A stretch of DNA of 5,468 bases. It comes from Candidatus Schekmanbacteria bacterium. GTDB taxonomy: Bacteria > Schekmanbacteria > GWA2-38-11 > J061. Every line of letters starts with the position of its first letter. Position 1 is the stretch's first letter. The DNA lies in NCBI GenBank assembly GCA_003695725.1, contig RFHX01000273.1, positions 1 through 5,468 on the forward strand, given 5' to 3'. A program made the position numbers and the translations under genes. Shown one piece after another: positions 1-5,468 of this stretch. Below the pieces are notes generated by a model, which saw nothing but the letters and a program-made list of their open reading frames with translations, ran no database searches and was not told the origin of the DNA.

Positions 1-1379
1 GGCGTCTTGAATATTTCTGTAAATGCTCTTTTCAAATCACCTTTGTATCTCCCGGAATTAATTTCAATCCATATCTTATACATTCTTTTATCATAAATAT
101 ATAGAAATGCAGGGTCAAGACCTATTAAATATCGATTTTTTGAATTATAGAAAAAAAGCTCCGGATAATCATCCCAATCTGTCAGATATACAGGCATTCC
201 AATTGCATTTTCATAAAGCCACTTTGCTGCATTTCTATATCTATATGGATTTCTCGTATCAGAAGAGACTTCTTTAGATGCTTTCTGTGAAGTTGTGAAA
301 GCAAGAAGAAGGAAAAAGAAAAAGAAAAAAGGGGTGCTGTATCTTAAAAAAGACCTACTATTCTCTTTTATCTTCGACAAATATTCGTTTCCATAATCCC
401 TGATTATTGTGGCAGAAAAAAGCAATACAAAGGGAACTGCCAATTCAATGAAACGTCTCCACTTATATGCAAAAATAATTAGAGGGATCGATATAAAAAA
501 GAGAGAAAGGGAATCCTTCGCCATTTTTTTTTCACTTACAGCGGAGATATAGAGTGAGACAAGAAAAACAGCAATAAAGGGAAATTGAATCGTGAAAAAT
601 TCCTCCGGTGAAAAGGACATCCATTCGTTGCCGCCTCTGATTGACCTTGTAATACCTGCAGATGTCGTTTGAAAATAGATAAATTTAACATTATCCGGAA
701 AAAAAGGACTTATGATTAGACCGAACAATACGCCGGAAATTGTCGAAACCAATCCTTTATAAGGAAGTCTCTTCTCTTTTATCACATATGTCAAAGATAC
801 AGCTGTAAGAGGAAGAAATATCGAAGAAAAACCACCATAAAAATTTGGAAATACTGCAGAAAAAATAAATAGAAGCAAGTTCTTCTCCTTTAGCATTAAA
901 TACCAGCATAACAAGAGAATAAGGCAGGAAGGGACTGTTGCGCGAGGAAGTGAAAAGCGGAATAGAAATGTCGATGAAAGAGAAAAAAACACAAGTAGCC
1001 ATATAGGAATATTCTTTACAGAAAGTTTTTTCAATATTGATGCCAAGACTATCAGAAAGAGAAAATCGAAGAAAATAGCTGAAATCTTTGCCCCTTCCAT
1101 AAGACCAAATAATAATGAGAAAGGAATCAAAAGAATATGATACAAAAAATGATGGTCAACGAAATTTTTGCCAAAGGGTATATATATCAGCGAGGAAAAA
1201 AGAAAAAAAATACCATTATCATACATTACTTTTGCCATCTTGATATGATAGTAGCCGTCGTATCCAATAATACCGGGATAGGAATATTGAATTCGAATAA
1301 GAAGAAAGATAAGAAAAAGAAGTGTTGTAATGAAAAGAAGAAAAGAAGCTATGTTTGACTTCTTTATATCATAACCCAC
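1..1379 (-). CDS. GT-C-like polytopic membrane glycosyltransferase, 3' end cut by window edge
   Basis: I translated the minus strand by hand. One frame stays open from a GTG at 1379 to the left edge, giving 459 codons with no stop. An AAAAAGG ribosome-binding site (1387-1393) lies 7 bases before the GTG, and the previous gene stops at 1382, so the two are probably translationally coupled. Residues 11-28 form a first membrane helix. A first-loop motif follows, YDGYYH at 40-45 and VDHHFLYH at 74-81, resembling the acidic first periplasmic loop of GT-C enzymes (STT3, PMT and GT39 type). Further hydrophobic helices continue to about residue 362, the last being a phenylalanine run near 351-356. 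SLPRA (143-147), a GLIISPFFPDN stretch (220-230) and KWRRF (306-310) lie between or beside them. A soluble tail contains DWDDYPELFF (401-410) and GLDPAF (420-425). Such enzymes move sugar from a polyprenyl-phosphate carrier on the outer face of the inner membrane. The class is fairly secure; donor, acceptor and exact family are unknown. Confidence 0.8.
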   Translation of the reverse strand, partial: MGYDIKKSNIASFLLFITTLLFLIFLLIRIQYSYPGIIGYDGYYHIKMAKVMYDNGIFFLFSSLIYIPFGKNFVDHHFLYHILLIPFSLLFGLMEGAKISAIFFDFLFLIVLASILKKLSVKNIPIWLLVFFSLSSTFLFRFSLPRATVPSCLILLLCWYLMLKEKNLLLFIFSAVFPNFYGGFSSIFLPLTAVSLTYVIKEKRLPYKGLVSTISGVLFGLIISPFFPDNVKFIYFQTTSAGITRSIRGGNEWMSFSPEEFFTIQFPFIAVFLVSLYISAVSEKKMAKDSLSLFFISIPLIIFAYKWRRFIELAVPFVLLFSATIIRDYGNEYLSKIKENSRSFLRYSTPFFFFFFLLLAFTTSQKASKEVSSDTRNPYRYRNAAKWLYENAIGMPVYLTDWDDYPELFFYNSKNRYLIGLDPAFLYIYDKRMYKIWIEINSGRYKGDLKRAFTEIFKT

Positions 1380-1381
1380 AA

Positions 1382-2335
1382 TTAAACCTTTTTACCATTA
1401 AGTTCGTTCAACTTTGCCAATAGCTCTTCTGCCCGGCGGGAGTAATTGGTCCCCGGAAATTTTTGGATTACTTCATTTAAATCTTTCTCCGCTTCCGCAG
1501 TGTATTTCGTTTTCTTTTTGTTATCATCTCCTATTTGAACGACTGCTTCTTTTATATCTTCTTGGAAGCCCTTGATACCCTGCCAAGAGTCAATAAATTC
1601 TTCCAAGGACTTTATCCTATTGCTCAGCATTTCAACTCTTTTGATTTTATATTCAGCAATCCAAAGCAAACCTTCAGCCAAATTGTCCTTGTTATTAGGG
1701 AAAGCAGATATGGCGTCTCTAATAATTTTCAATCCCTCCTTTTCATTCTGCAGATTTTCAGTCGTTATCACTCCAATCTTCAAGAGAGCTTTAGCATCAT
1801 AATCTGATTTTATATTATTCTTGACGATTTTGTTGAGTTCCAAAATAGATTTTTCATACTCATCTTTGAGAAGATAAATAAGCGCTTTATGGTAGCGAAT
1901 TCTTTCTTCAATTTCTGTGCCTTCATTTTTTCTTATAATCGTATCTAACTCACGAATTGCACCTTTGAAGAAGGACGAATCCGATGAATTGCTGTTTCCT
2001 GCCAGAAAATTAGCCATATCAACATCGCCAATCATTACTGAATAATTTTTTCTGATTTCAAAAGTCCTCTTCAATTCATCTAAAGCTTTTTTGTCATTGC
2101 CTATTTTCAAATAACAATATCCTTTCAGGTAATGAAGCAGAGCGTTTCCATTATATCTCTTTTCGAGATTTGAAAGAAGGTTTAAAGCAAGGGAATAATT
2201 GGAGGAATTTATCGTTTCTTCGATTTTTTCCAAATCTTTATTTGGAATACGATTGCATCCAAAGGATATGAAAATAAAAAAAAAGACAAGAATAGAAAAA
2301 TATCTCAATGAAGTTGAACTTTTGGAAAAAATCAT
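1382..2335 (-). CDS. TPR-repeat lipoprotein
   Basis: The product is 317 residues from an ATG at 2335. An in-frame TTG at 2350 would add five residues (MLIKK). Neither start has a well-spaced Shine-Dalgarno site, so the choice rests on the ATG. The N-terminus has a few basic residues, then a hydrophobic stretch (LVFFFIFISF) and a lipobox SFGC with the cysteine at residue 27. The +2 residue is Asn, not Asp, which fits outer-membrane sorting in a diderm. The rest is helical with TPR-like repeats: one around residues 64-95 (YLKGYCYLKIGNDKKALDEL), others near 127-168 and 180-215. The last, near 282-312, has an EVIQKFPGTNYSRRAEELL pattern typical of YbgF/BamD-type TPRs. Such lipoproteins serve as scaffolds, for example BamD, or the PilF/PilW pilotin that helps assemble the PilQ secretin. 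A pilotin-like role is an inference from the minor-pilin neighbours; this protein is longer than typical pilotins. It lies 70 bases after the upstream peptide gene and 3 bases before the glycosyltransferase. Confidence 0.85.
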   Translation of the reverse strand: MIFSKSSTSLRYFSILVFFFIFISFGCNRIPNKDLEKIEETINSSNYSLALNLLSNLEKRYNGNALLHYLKGYCYLKIGNDKKALDELKRTFEIRKNYSVMIGDVDMANFLAGNSNSSDSSFFKGAIRELDTIIRKNEGTEIEERIRYHKALIYLLKDEYEKSILELNKIVKNNIKSDYDAKALLKIGVITTENLQNEKEGLKIIRDAISAFPNNKDNLAEGLLWIAEYKIKRVEMLSNRIKSLEEFIDSWQGIKGFQEDIKEAVVQIGDDNKKKTKYTAEAEKDLNEVIQKFPGTNYSRRAEELLAKLNELNGKKV

Positions 2336-2405
2336 CTTCTTAATGAGCAAAAGAAGGATAAGTCAAATAGCAAACTACATAAACGATGTTGAAATTAAAC
2401 AAAAA

Positions 2406-2591
2406 CTATTTAACTTCGTGCCAGTTTTTTATTGTCGTTGATGGAGTAAATGGGACAGTATCTCCTCCACCACCTCCATTGACATTTGCATTCGAATTAC
2501 TGTTGTCAGTTGCAATTACTGAGAAGCTGAATACTGTAGTCATAATACCTGCCGCTAATAGAATTGTAAAAAATTTCTTTATTTTTGACAT
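2406..2591 (-). CDS. Small secreted peptide precursor, TIKNWHEV tail (copy 2)
   Basis: The product is 61 residues and matches no family I recognise. An AGGAGG ribosome-binding site (2597-2602) sits 5 bases before the ATG, so translation is well supported despite the small size. Residues 1-27 look like a Sec signal peptide: basic SKIKK, a hydrophobic core, and a V-I-A site predicting cleavage after Ala27. The predicted mature peptide of about 34 residues starts TDNSNSNANVN, continues with five glycines (39-43) and a Thr/Pro-rich stretch, and ends TTIKNWHEVK. The last residues are nearly identical to those of the gene just upstream, which has exactly the same length, while the middles have diverged. 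This suggests a tail displayed or released at the end of a flexible linker. The gene starts 36 bases after its paralogue. A pheromone-like signal, a tip ligand for the pilus, or a binding tag for an envelope partner are all possible; no function can be assigned. Confidence 0.85.
   Translation of the reverse strand: MSKIKKFFTILLAAGIMTTVFSFSVIATDNSNSNANVNGGGGGDTVPFTPSTTIKNWHEVK
2412..2435 (-). repeat. Coding repeat for TIKNWHEV, copy 2
   Basis: These eight codons (residues 53-60) match the block at 2634-2657 at 22 of 24 bases. The two differences are third-position changes, CAC versus CAT for His and GTT versus GTC for Val, so the encoded octapeptide is unchanged. Identity falls off on both sides of the block. 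Confidence 0.85.
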
Positions 2592-2596
2592 TTCAT

Positions 2597-2602
2597 CCTC
2601 CT
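2597..2602 (-). promoter_or_regulatory. Ribosome-binding site of peptide gene copy 2
   Basis: A perfect AGGAGG lies 5 bases upstream of the ATG at 2591. It is among the strongest ribosome-binding sites in the window and argues that this small gene is really translated. Confidence 0.75.
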
Positions 2603-2627
2603 GTCTTTTTCAATTTATAATACATCA

Positions 2628-2813
2628 TTAGTTGACTTCATGCCAGTTTTTTATTGTTGAATTTGGCTGAACATTATTCCCTTGTCCTTGTGGCGCATTT
2701 ACATTCATTTCTGAATTGGTATTTGAATCAGCTCTTGTGGAAACAGTTGAAAACATAAGCACACCAGTGAAAGCCACAATTACCAATATTGCAACAATAA
2801 GTTTCTTTAACAT
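2628..2813 (-). CDS. Small secreted peptide precursor, TIKNWHEV tail (copy 1)
   Basis: The product is 61 residues, a paralogue of the next gene downstream. An AAGGAG ribosome-binding site (2822-2827) lies 8 bases before the ATG, and the gene begins 25 bases after the pilX-like stop, so it is probably co-transcribed with the minor pilins. Residues 1-28 look like a signal peptide: MLKK, a long hydrophobic core (LIVAILVIVAFTGVLMF), and a T-R-A site predicting cleavage after Ala28. The predicted mature part of about 33 residues is polar and Asn-rich (DSNTNSEMNVN), then a PQGQGNNVQPN linker, then STIKNWHEVN. There is no cysteine, so neither a lipoprotein nor a disulfide-bonded peptide is expected. 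If the signal is not cleaved, the product would be a single-helix membrane protein with an exported tail. It is not a prepilin, since no G-FTLVE-type motif is present. Function unknown. Confidence 0.86.
   Translation of the reverse strand: MLKKLIVAILVIVAFTGVLMFSTVSTRADSNTNSEMNVNAPQGQGNNVQPNSTIKNWHEVN
2634..2657 (-). repeat. Coding repeat for TIKNWHEV, copy 1
   Basis: This is the partner of the block at 2412-2435, again residues 53-60 of a 61-residue product. The 17 bases from 2641 to 2657 are identical in the two copies. The spacing of 222 bases equals one gene plus its leader, consistent with tandem duplication of the whole small gene. Confidence 0.85.
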
Positions 2814-2821
2814 TTTTTATT

Positions 2822-2827
2822 CTCCTT
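2822..2827 (-). promoter_or_regulatory. Ribosome-binding site of peptide gene copy 1
   Basis: AAGGAG lies 8 bases upstream of the ATG at 2813, inside the 25-base gap after the pilX-like gene. No promoter fits in this gap, so expression probably comes from the pilin transcript. Confidence 0.75.
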
Positions 2828-2838
2828 TTTAAAAGATT

Positions 2839-3894
2839 CTACCATTTGTCATAACTGTTTGAAACCCAAAGTCCTGCTGATGAGCCAGATGGATTCCCAG
2901 CGCTTCTCGAAAGCGAGTTTACATCTACAAGCACAACTTTATAAATTTCGCCATTACTGATCGACAGGGCTGGAGCGCCTGATGTATCTGGCACATAATT
3001 TCCTCCACTCAACACACATTCTGGTTCTTCTCCGCTTCCACCTGCATAAACCTTGTAGCGCCACCCTCGAGTGTTGCTCAAACAAAATGTCTTATTGGTT
3101 GTGTTTATTTCAGGTTCACCAACTATCTGCCAATCCGAAGTGGCTAAATTATTATCTCCATCCTTGTAAATGATAATCGCTTTTGTAGTGTTATCGTTTG
3201 TGCATATACCCGTAATTTTGTTGAGTGCAGCATCTATACCTAAATCATTTCCAACACCTCCAATGATTACATTGTTATTTGCAATATTGTCTATATCGCT
3301 GGTACCATCGGAAGGGTCTTTAAAAGTTTGAAAAGACAAAAGATTATTTTCAAATTTTATTTCAATATCAGCTTCTACTTTTTTTGCATTGGTGCCAGAG
3401 AATGTTGACCGCACATTCCTAAATGCGATTACAGTGGGATTTACCCATAACCATTGGGGCCTAGGCAGTGTTATGTCCGCATATTCCGACCCAATAATTA
3501 TGGTCTTATAAAGAGTTGTTGCGTTTTCAGCATTTGCTTCAGAAAGGGGTGTAGTTTTTGCAGCATCTATATACCAAGAAGAATCAACCCAATTCAAAAA
3601 GTTGGTAATCGTGTTTTTTGGTGAATCGCCAACGACATAAATTTGAGTATTCTTGGTTGTGGCGCTTGTGCCGGCAAAATTGCTGACAGCGCTTGATTTC
3701 AAATTACCTTCCGTAACCTCCATACCTCCTTCAGCAACATATAAGGCATCTGTAGCAGTGCGAAGATTGCCTGATATTTTTAATTCAGTTGAAGTTATGA
3801 AAAGTGCACCAACTCCTAAAACTGTCAATATAGCAAGCAAAAACATTGCAAGAGCTAAAACAAATCCATCTCTATTTTTTCTCAATTTCTTCAT
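2839..3894 (-). CDS. pilX: PilX-like type IV pilus minor prepilin
   Basis: The product is 351 residues from an ATG at 3894. An upstream in-frame ATG at 3918 would give 359 residues and overlap the preceding gene by 17 bases. I prefer 3894 because it yields a normal short leader, MKKLRKNRDG, and starts 7 bases after the pilW-like stop, but neither start has a strong ribosome-binding site. Prepilin peptidase cleavage is expected after Gly10, before FVLALAMFLLAILTVLGVGALF, the membrane helix that packs in the pilus core. The ELKISGNLRTATDALYVAEGGME segment (about 37-59) is characteristic of PilX N-termini. The mature +5 residue is Leu, not Glu, as in other PilX and GspK proteins thought to sit near the pilus tip. 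The C-terminal domain is beta-rich with three cysteines (about 231, 271, 293) and is longer than that of well-known PilX proteins. It probably joins PilV and PilW in the minor-pilin priming complex. Confidence 0.88.
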   Translation of the reverse strand: MKKLRKNRDGFVLALAMFLLAILTVLGVGALFITSTELKISGNLRTATDALYVAEGGMEVTEGNLKSSAVSNFAGTSATTKNTQIYVVGDSPKNTITNFLNWVDSSWYIDAAKTTPLSEANAENATTLYKTIIIGSEYADITLPRPQWLWVNPTVIAFRNVRSTFSGTNAKKVEADIEIKFENNLLSFQTFKDPSDGTSDIDNIANNNVIIGGVGNDLGIDAALNKITGICTNDNTTKAIIIYKDGDNNLATSDWQIVGEPEINTTNKTFCLSNTRGWRYKVYAGGSGEEPECVLSGGNYVPDTSGAPALSISNGEIYKVVLVDVNSLSRSAGNPSGSSAGLWVSNSYDKW

Positions 3895-3901
3895 AATCAA
3901 A

Positions 3902-4819
3902 TCAATCCAATCCCACATTTCTCAATTTTATTTCAGATTCAAGAGTCATCCTATGATAACCGTCGTTGTATGTATCTCCACAGTTGTAAGTTCCTGAGCT
4001 TGAATAGTAAGGATCTTCCCTCGATGTCCGAGCTACGATTAGAACTTTTATCTTTCTGATACTCTTTCTCTCATCAAGTGACAAATTGATGTTTTTATAG
4101 GGCGATGCGCTGCTAATTTGATTTCCATTTTCATCATAATATTTAAATTCCAGGTAGTCAATATCATCTACAACAGTCTGTGCAGTTGCCCCATCTACTG
4201 AGCGAGTTACCTTAATCGTGGCGGCGTCAGTTGAATGTTTATGGTCAGATGGATTTAGAGAATATGTTACGGTATTGATTATATGAAGCACAGAACCTTG
4301 TGAAAAATCATTAGTCATCGCATTGATATTTAATGTCCCTTCAGAACTTGAAGTTACAGTTGTTGATTCCCACTTATTTCCGTCTGTTATGTAAATTGTA
4401 TCACCACTCTGAAAATTGCCATAATAATTATCCGCCGAGGTATCTGCCACTGTATCAACAGAAAGAGAAGTTTGTCCTGCTGTATAATCTGCTGTAAGAG
4501 ATGCTTTTGCATTGTTCAAGTCAACTAAAAAGGTAATGGAATTTTCAGTAGCATTTGAAATCACGGCTATTTCTGATGGATTGTCAACAGTGGGGATGCC
4601 GTAGCCAATCGAGCGAAATTCTCTTGTAAGCATATCCATCATTGTCCGCGCATTCTGCTGCATTTCGACTATAAGGTCTTGGCTGTTATAGGTTTTTTGC
4701 TGATTATTTAGAAGCGTGTAAAAAGTAATCATCAATATCGATGCAAGGACTACCGATACCATCAATTCAACTAAGGTAAAACCCTTTCTGTCTTTCAATT
4801 TATTCATTGATTTTCTCAT
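3902..4819 (-). CDS. pilW: PilW-like type IV pilus minor prepilin
   Basis: The product is 305 residues. The class III leader MRKSMNKLKDRKG is cut before Phe14, giving mature FTLVELMVSVVLASILMITF with Glu at +5, the residue needed for pilin assembly. An alternative ATG at 4807 (MNKLKDRKG) has a GAG 7 bases upstream and cannot be excluded. The segment VEMQQNARTMMDMLTREFRSIGYG (about 51-74, quoted by its key residues EMQQNAR and REFRSIGYG) is the hallmark of PilW. Near the C-terminus, DDIDYLEFKYYDENG (218-232), IRKIKVLIVARTSREDP (254-270) and ESEIKLRN (294-301) complete the PilW-type pattern. Between them lies a Ser/Thr-rich beta domain with a GDTIYITDG stretch (139-147). The gene starts 8 bases after the pilV-like stop and ends 7 bases before pilX. 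Its product is expected in the inner membrane before assembly and then in the pilus. Confidence 0.92.
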   Translation of the reverse strand: MRKSMNKLKDRKGFTLVELMVSVVLASILMITFYTLLNNQQKTYNSQDLIVEMQQNARTMMDMLTREFRSIGYGIPTVDNPSEIAVISNATENSITFLVDLNNAKASLTADYTAGQTSLSVDTVADTSADNYYGNFQSGDTIYITDGNKWESTTVTSSSEGTLNINAMTNDFSQGSVLHIINTVTYSLNPSDHKHSTDAATIKVTRSVDGATAQTVVDDIDYLEFKYYDENGNQISSASPYKNINLSLDERKSIRKIKVLIVARTSREDPYYSSSGTYNCGDTYNDGYHRMTLESEIKLRNVGLD

Positions 4820-4827
4820 AAATTTCG

Positions 4828-5277
4828 CTATTGGGAAATCACAGTAGTAAAAGATGTTTTCCTCTCTTTTCCAGAATCATTCCATTTGATGATAACTGTA
4901 ATCGTTTTCATATTTGCCGATGGAGAATCATCTGCAATATTCCATATTCTAGTATAAATCCCTCCCGGATTACCCTCTCCATCAATATCAGTCTCACTGT
5001 GGTCAACTGAAGTAGTACTCGTAAGGTCATTATTATTGGCAGGATTGCTGTCCTCAAGGTCGCTGTCATCATAAGATTTATTTTTCAATTCCTCAATCTT
5101 TGTCTGTGCAAGGGATATTGCAGTTGTTAATCGTTTGCTTTGAGCGTTTCCTCGTATGACAGTAGTCACTAAACCTGCAATGGAAAGTAAACCCACAGAA
5201 AGAATGACAATTGCGACAAGTATTTCAACGAGTGTAAATGCGGCTTCGGATTTTTTATCCGATTTTTCTGTATGCAT
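4828..5277 (-). CDS. pilV: PilV-like type IV pilus minor prepilin, first gene of the cluster
   Basis: The product is 149 residues. I chose the ATG at 5277 because an AGGGGGAGG tract lies 4-12 bases upstream; the longer frame from 5301 would translate this ribosome-binding site as LEGGG. The N-terminus MHTEKSDKKSEAA precedes FTLVEILVAIVILSVGLLSIAGL, a canonical pilin helix with Glu at +5 (residue 18). The residue before the cleavage site is Ala13, not the usual Gly, with another Ala at 12. The segment NAQSKRLTTAISLAQTKIEEL matches the PilV/GspI pattern, and the C-terminus (YTRIWNI, then TITVIIKWNDSGKERKTSF) is the usual small beta domain. PilV-type minor pilins help start pilus assembly at the inner membrane and are built into the fibre. 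Candidate promoters lie just upstream, so this is probably the first gene of the operon. Confidence 0.9.
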   Translation of the reverse strand: MHTEKSDKKSEAAFTLVEILVAIVILSVGLLSIAGLVTTVIRGNAQSKRLTTAISLAQTKIEELKNKSYDDSDLEDSNPANNNDLTSTTSVDHSETDIDGEGNPGGIYTRIWNIADDSPSANMKTITVIIKWNDSGKERKTSFTTVISQ

Positions 5278-5280
5278 ACT

Positions 5281-5292
5281 ACCTCCCCCTTC
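5281..5292 (-). promoter_or_regulatory. Ribosome-binding site that fixes the pilV start
   Basis: GAAGGGGGAGGT reads into the ATG at 5277, with the GGAGG core 4 bases before it. It lies downstream of the alternative ATG at 5301, and so selects the shorter protein. Confidence 0.75.
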
Positions 5293-5301
5293 AAGCTGCA
5301 T

Positions 5302-5468
5302 TTATACCATATATTGTCGCCACTTTCCTTAAAAACCTTTAATCAATTATAGAACAAATTAATATTTTTCTTAAACTATTACATTAACAATAATAATATA
5401 TCTTTTTGTTTTTATAAGATAATTAATCGTCTATATATTTTTTTTATATAAAGAATTATTTTTGTTCA
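5302..5468. other. A/T-rich non-coding region upstream of pilV
   Basis: No plausible gene is visible on either strand in these 167 bases. They are much more A/T-rich than the coding part and contain A and T runs, including TATATA twice around a T-run (5432-5450). Apart from the promoter candidates I see no clear operator, hairpin or repeat. A neighbouring gene may lie beyond the right edge. Confidence 0.6.
5346..5374 (-). promoter_or_regulatory. Candidate sigma-70-type promoter for the pilin cluster
   Basis: A perfect TATAAT (5346-5351) follows TTAAGA (5369-5374, four of six matches to TTGACA) with a 17-base spacer. Transcription would begin near 5339 and leave a leader of about 60 bases. 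The region is so A/T-rich that chance matches are likely. A second candidate is an extended -10, TGGTATAAA at 5301-5309, which would give a leader of only about 20 bases. Confidence 0.4.

Noticed and set aside
757-1002. Minus-strand 81-residue hydrophobic frame
   Set aside because: It is out of frame with, and wholly inside, the longer glycosyltransferase frame that carries recognisable motifs. Its hydrophobicity comes from T-rich codons.
1137-1358. Plus-strand frame encoding a Lys/Asn-rich 73-residue product
   Set aside because: It lies opposite the continuous glycosyltransferase frame, and its lysine runs are the reverse of the Phe/Leu codons of a membrane helix there. No family-like pattern is visible.
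1535-1807. Overlapping plus-strand frames opposite the TPR lipoprotein
   Set aside because: They are antisense to a well-supported lipoprotein and show no domain.
2364-2392. Possible promoter before the lipoprotein (TCAACA, 17 bases, TATTTG on the minus strand)
   Set aside because: Both hexamers match the consensus poorly and the local A/T bias makes such pairs common. The gene can be read from the upstream transcript.
2406-2813. Reading the two small genes as type I toxins or as extra prepilins
   Set aside because: Type I toxins conserve the membrane helix, whereas here the tail is conserved and the helix has diverged. There is no Gly/Ala-Phe-Thr-Leu-Val-Glu prepilin motif.
3653-3997. Plus-strand 114-residue frame
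   Set aside because: It is antisense to the N-terminal part of pilX and the end of pilW, which have clear pilin motifs.
5305-5323. Sigma-54-like promoter (TGGCGAC with a TATGG downstream) before pilV
   Set aside because: The -24 half is partly right, but the -12 GC pair is missing, so it does not meet the consensus.
5432-5450. TATATA on both sides of a T-run, resembling a hairpin
   Set aside because: The stem would be six A/T pairs only, too weak for a terminator, and such patterns are expected by chance in this A/T-rich stretch.

Overview
The window is AT-rich (strongly A/T-biased by eye) and every gene I can support lies on the minus strand. It therefore reads from high to low coordinates. 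The gene content is that of a diderm bacterium: a lipoprotein with a lipobox, a type IV pilus minor-pilin cluster, and a multi-membrane-spanning GT-C-like glycosyltransferase. The pilV-pilW-pilX arrangement resembles that of deltaproteobacteria and related uncultured diderm phyla. I cannot name the organism from the sequence alone.

Layout in transcription order: an A/T-rich upstream region with candidate promoters (5302-5468); a PilV-like prepilin (5277-4828); a PilW-like prepilin (4819-3902); a PilX-like prepilin (3894-2839); two consecutive 61-residue secreted-peptide genes (2813-2628 and 2591-2406); a TPR lipoprotein (2335-1382, or from a TTG at 2350); and a GT-C-like membrane glycosyltransferase that starts with GTG at 1379 and runs off the left edge. 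This last gene covers about 1.4 kb that might otherwise look empty, because its stop codon is outside the window. Gaps between genes are 3 to about 70 bases and I see no terminator hairpin, so one operon is plausible.

Functionally, the three prepilins fit the minor-pilin complex that primes or caps a type IV pilus. The usual next gene, a large PilY1-like tip adhesin, is absent. In its place are the two short paralogous peptides. Each has a cleavable-looking signal sequence, a low-complexity polar or glycine-rich linker, and an invariant C-terminal TIKNWHEV followed by one last residue. The DNA differences inside this motif are synonymous, which points to selection on the peptide tail.

This peptide pair is the most novel-looking part of the window. 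I could not assign it to any family I know. The TPR lipoprotein and the glycosyltransferase could support pilus assembly or surface glycosylation, but that is inference from position.
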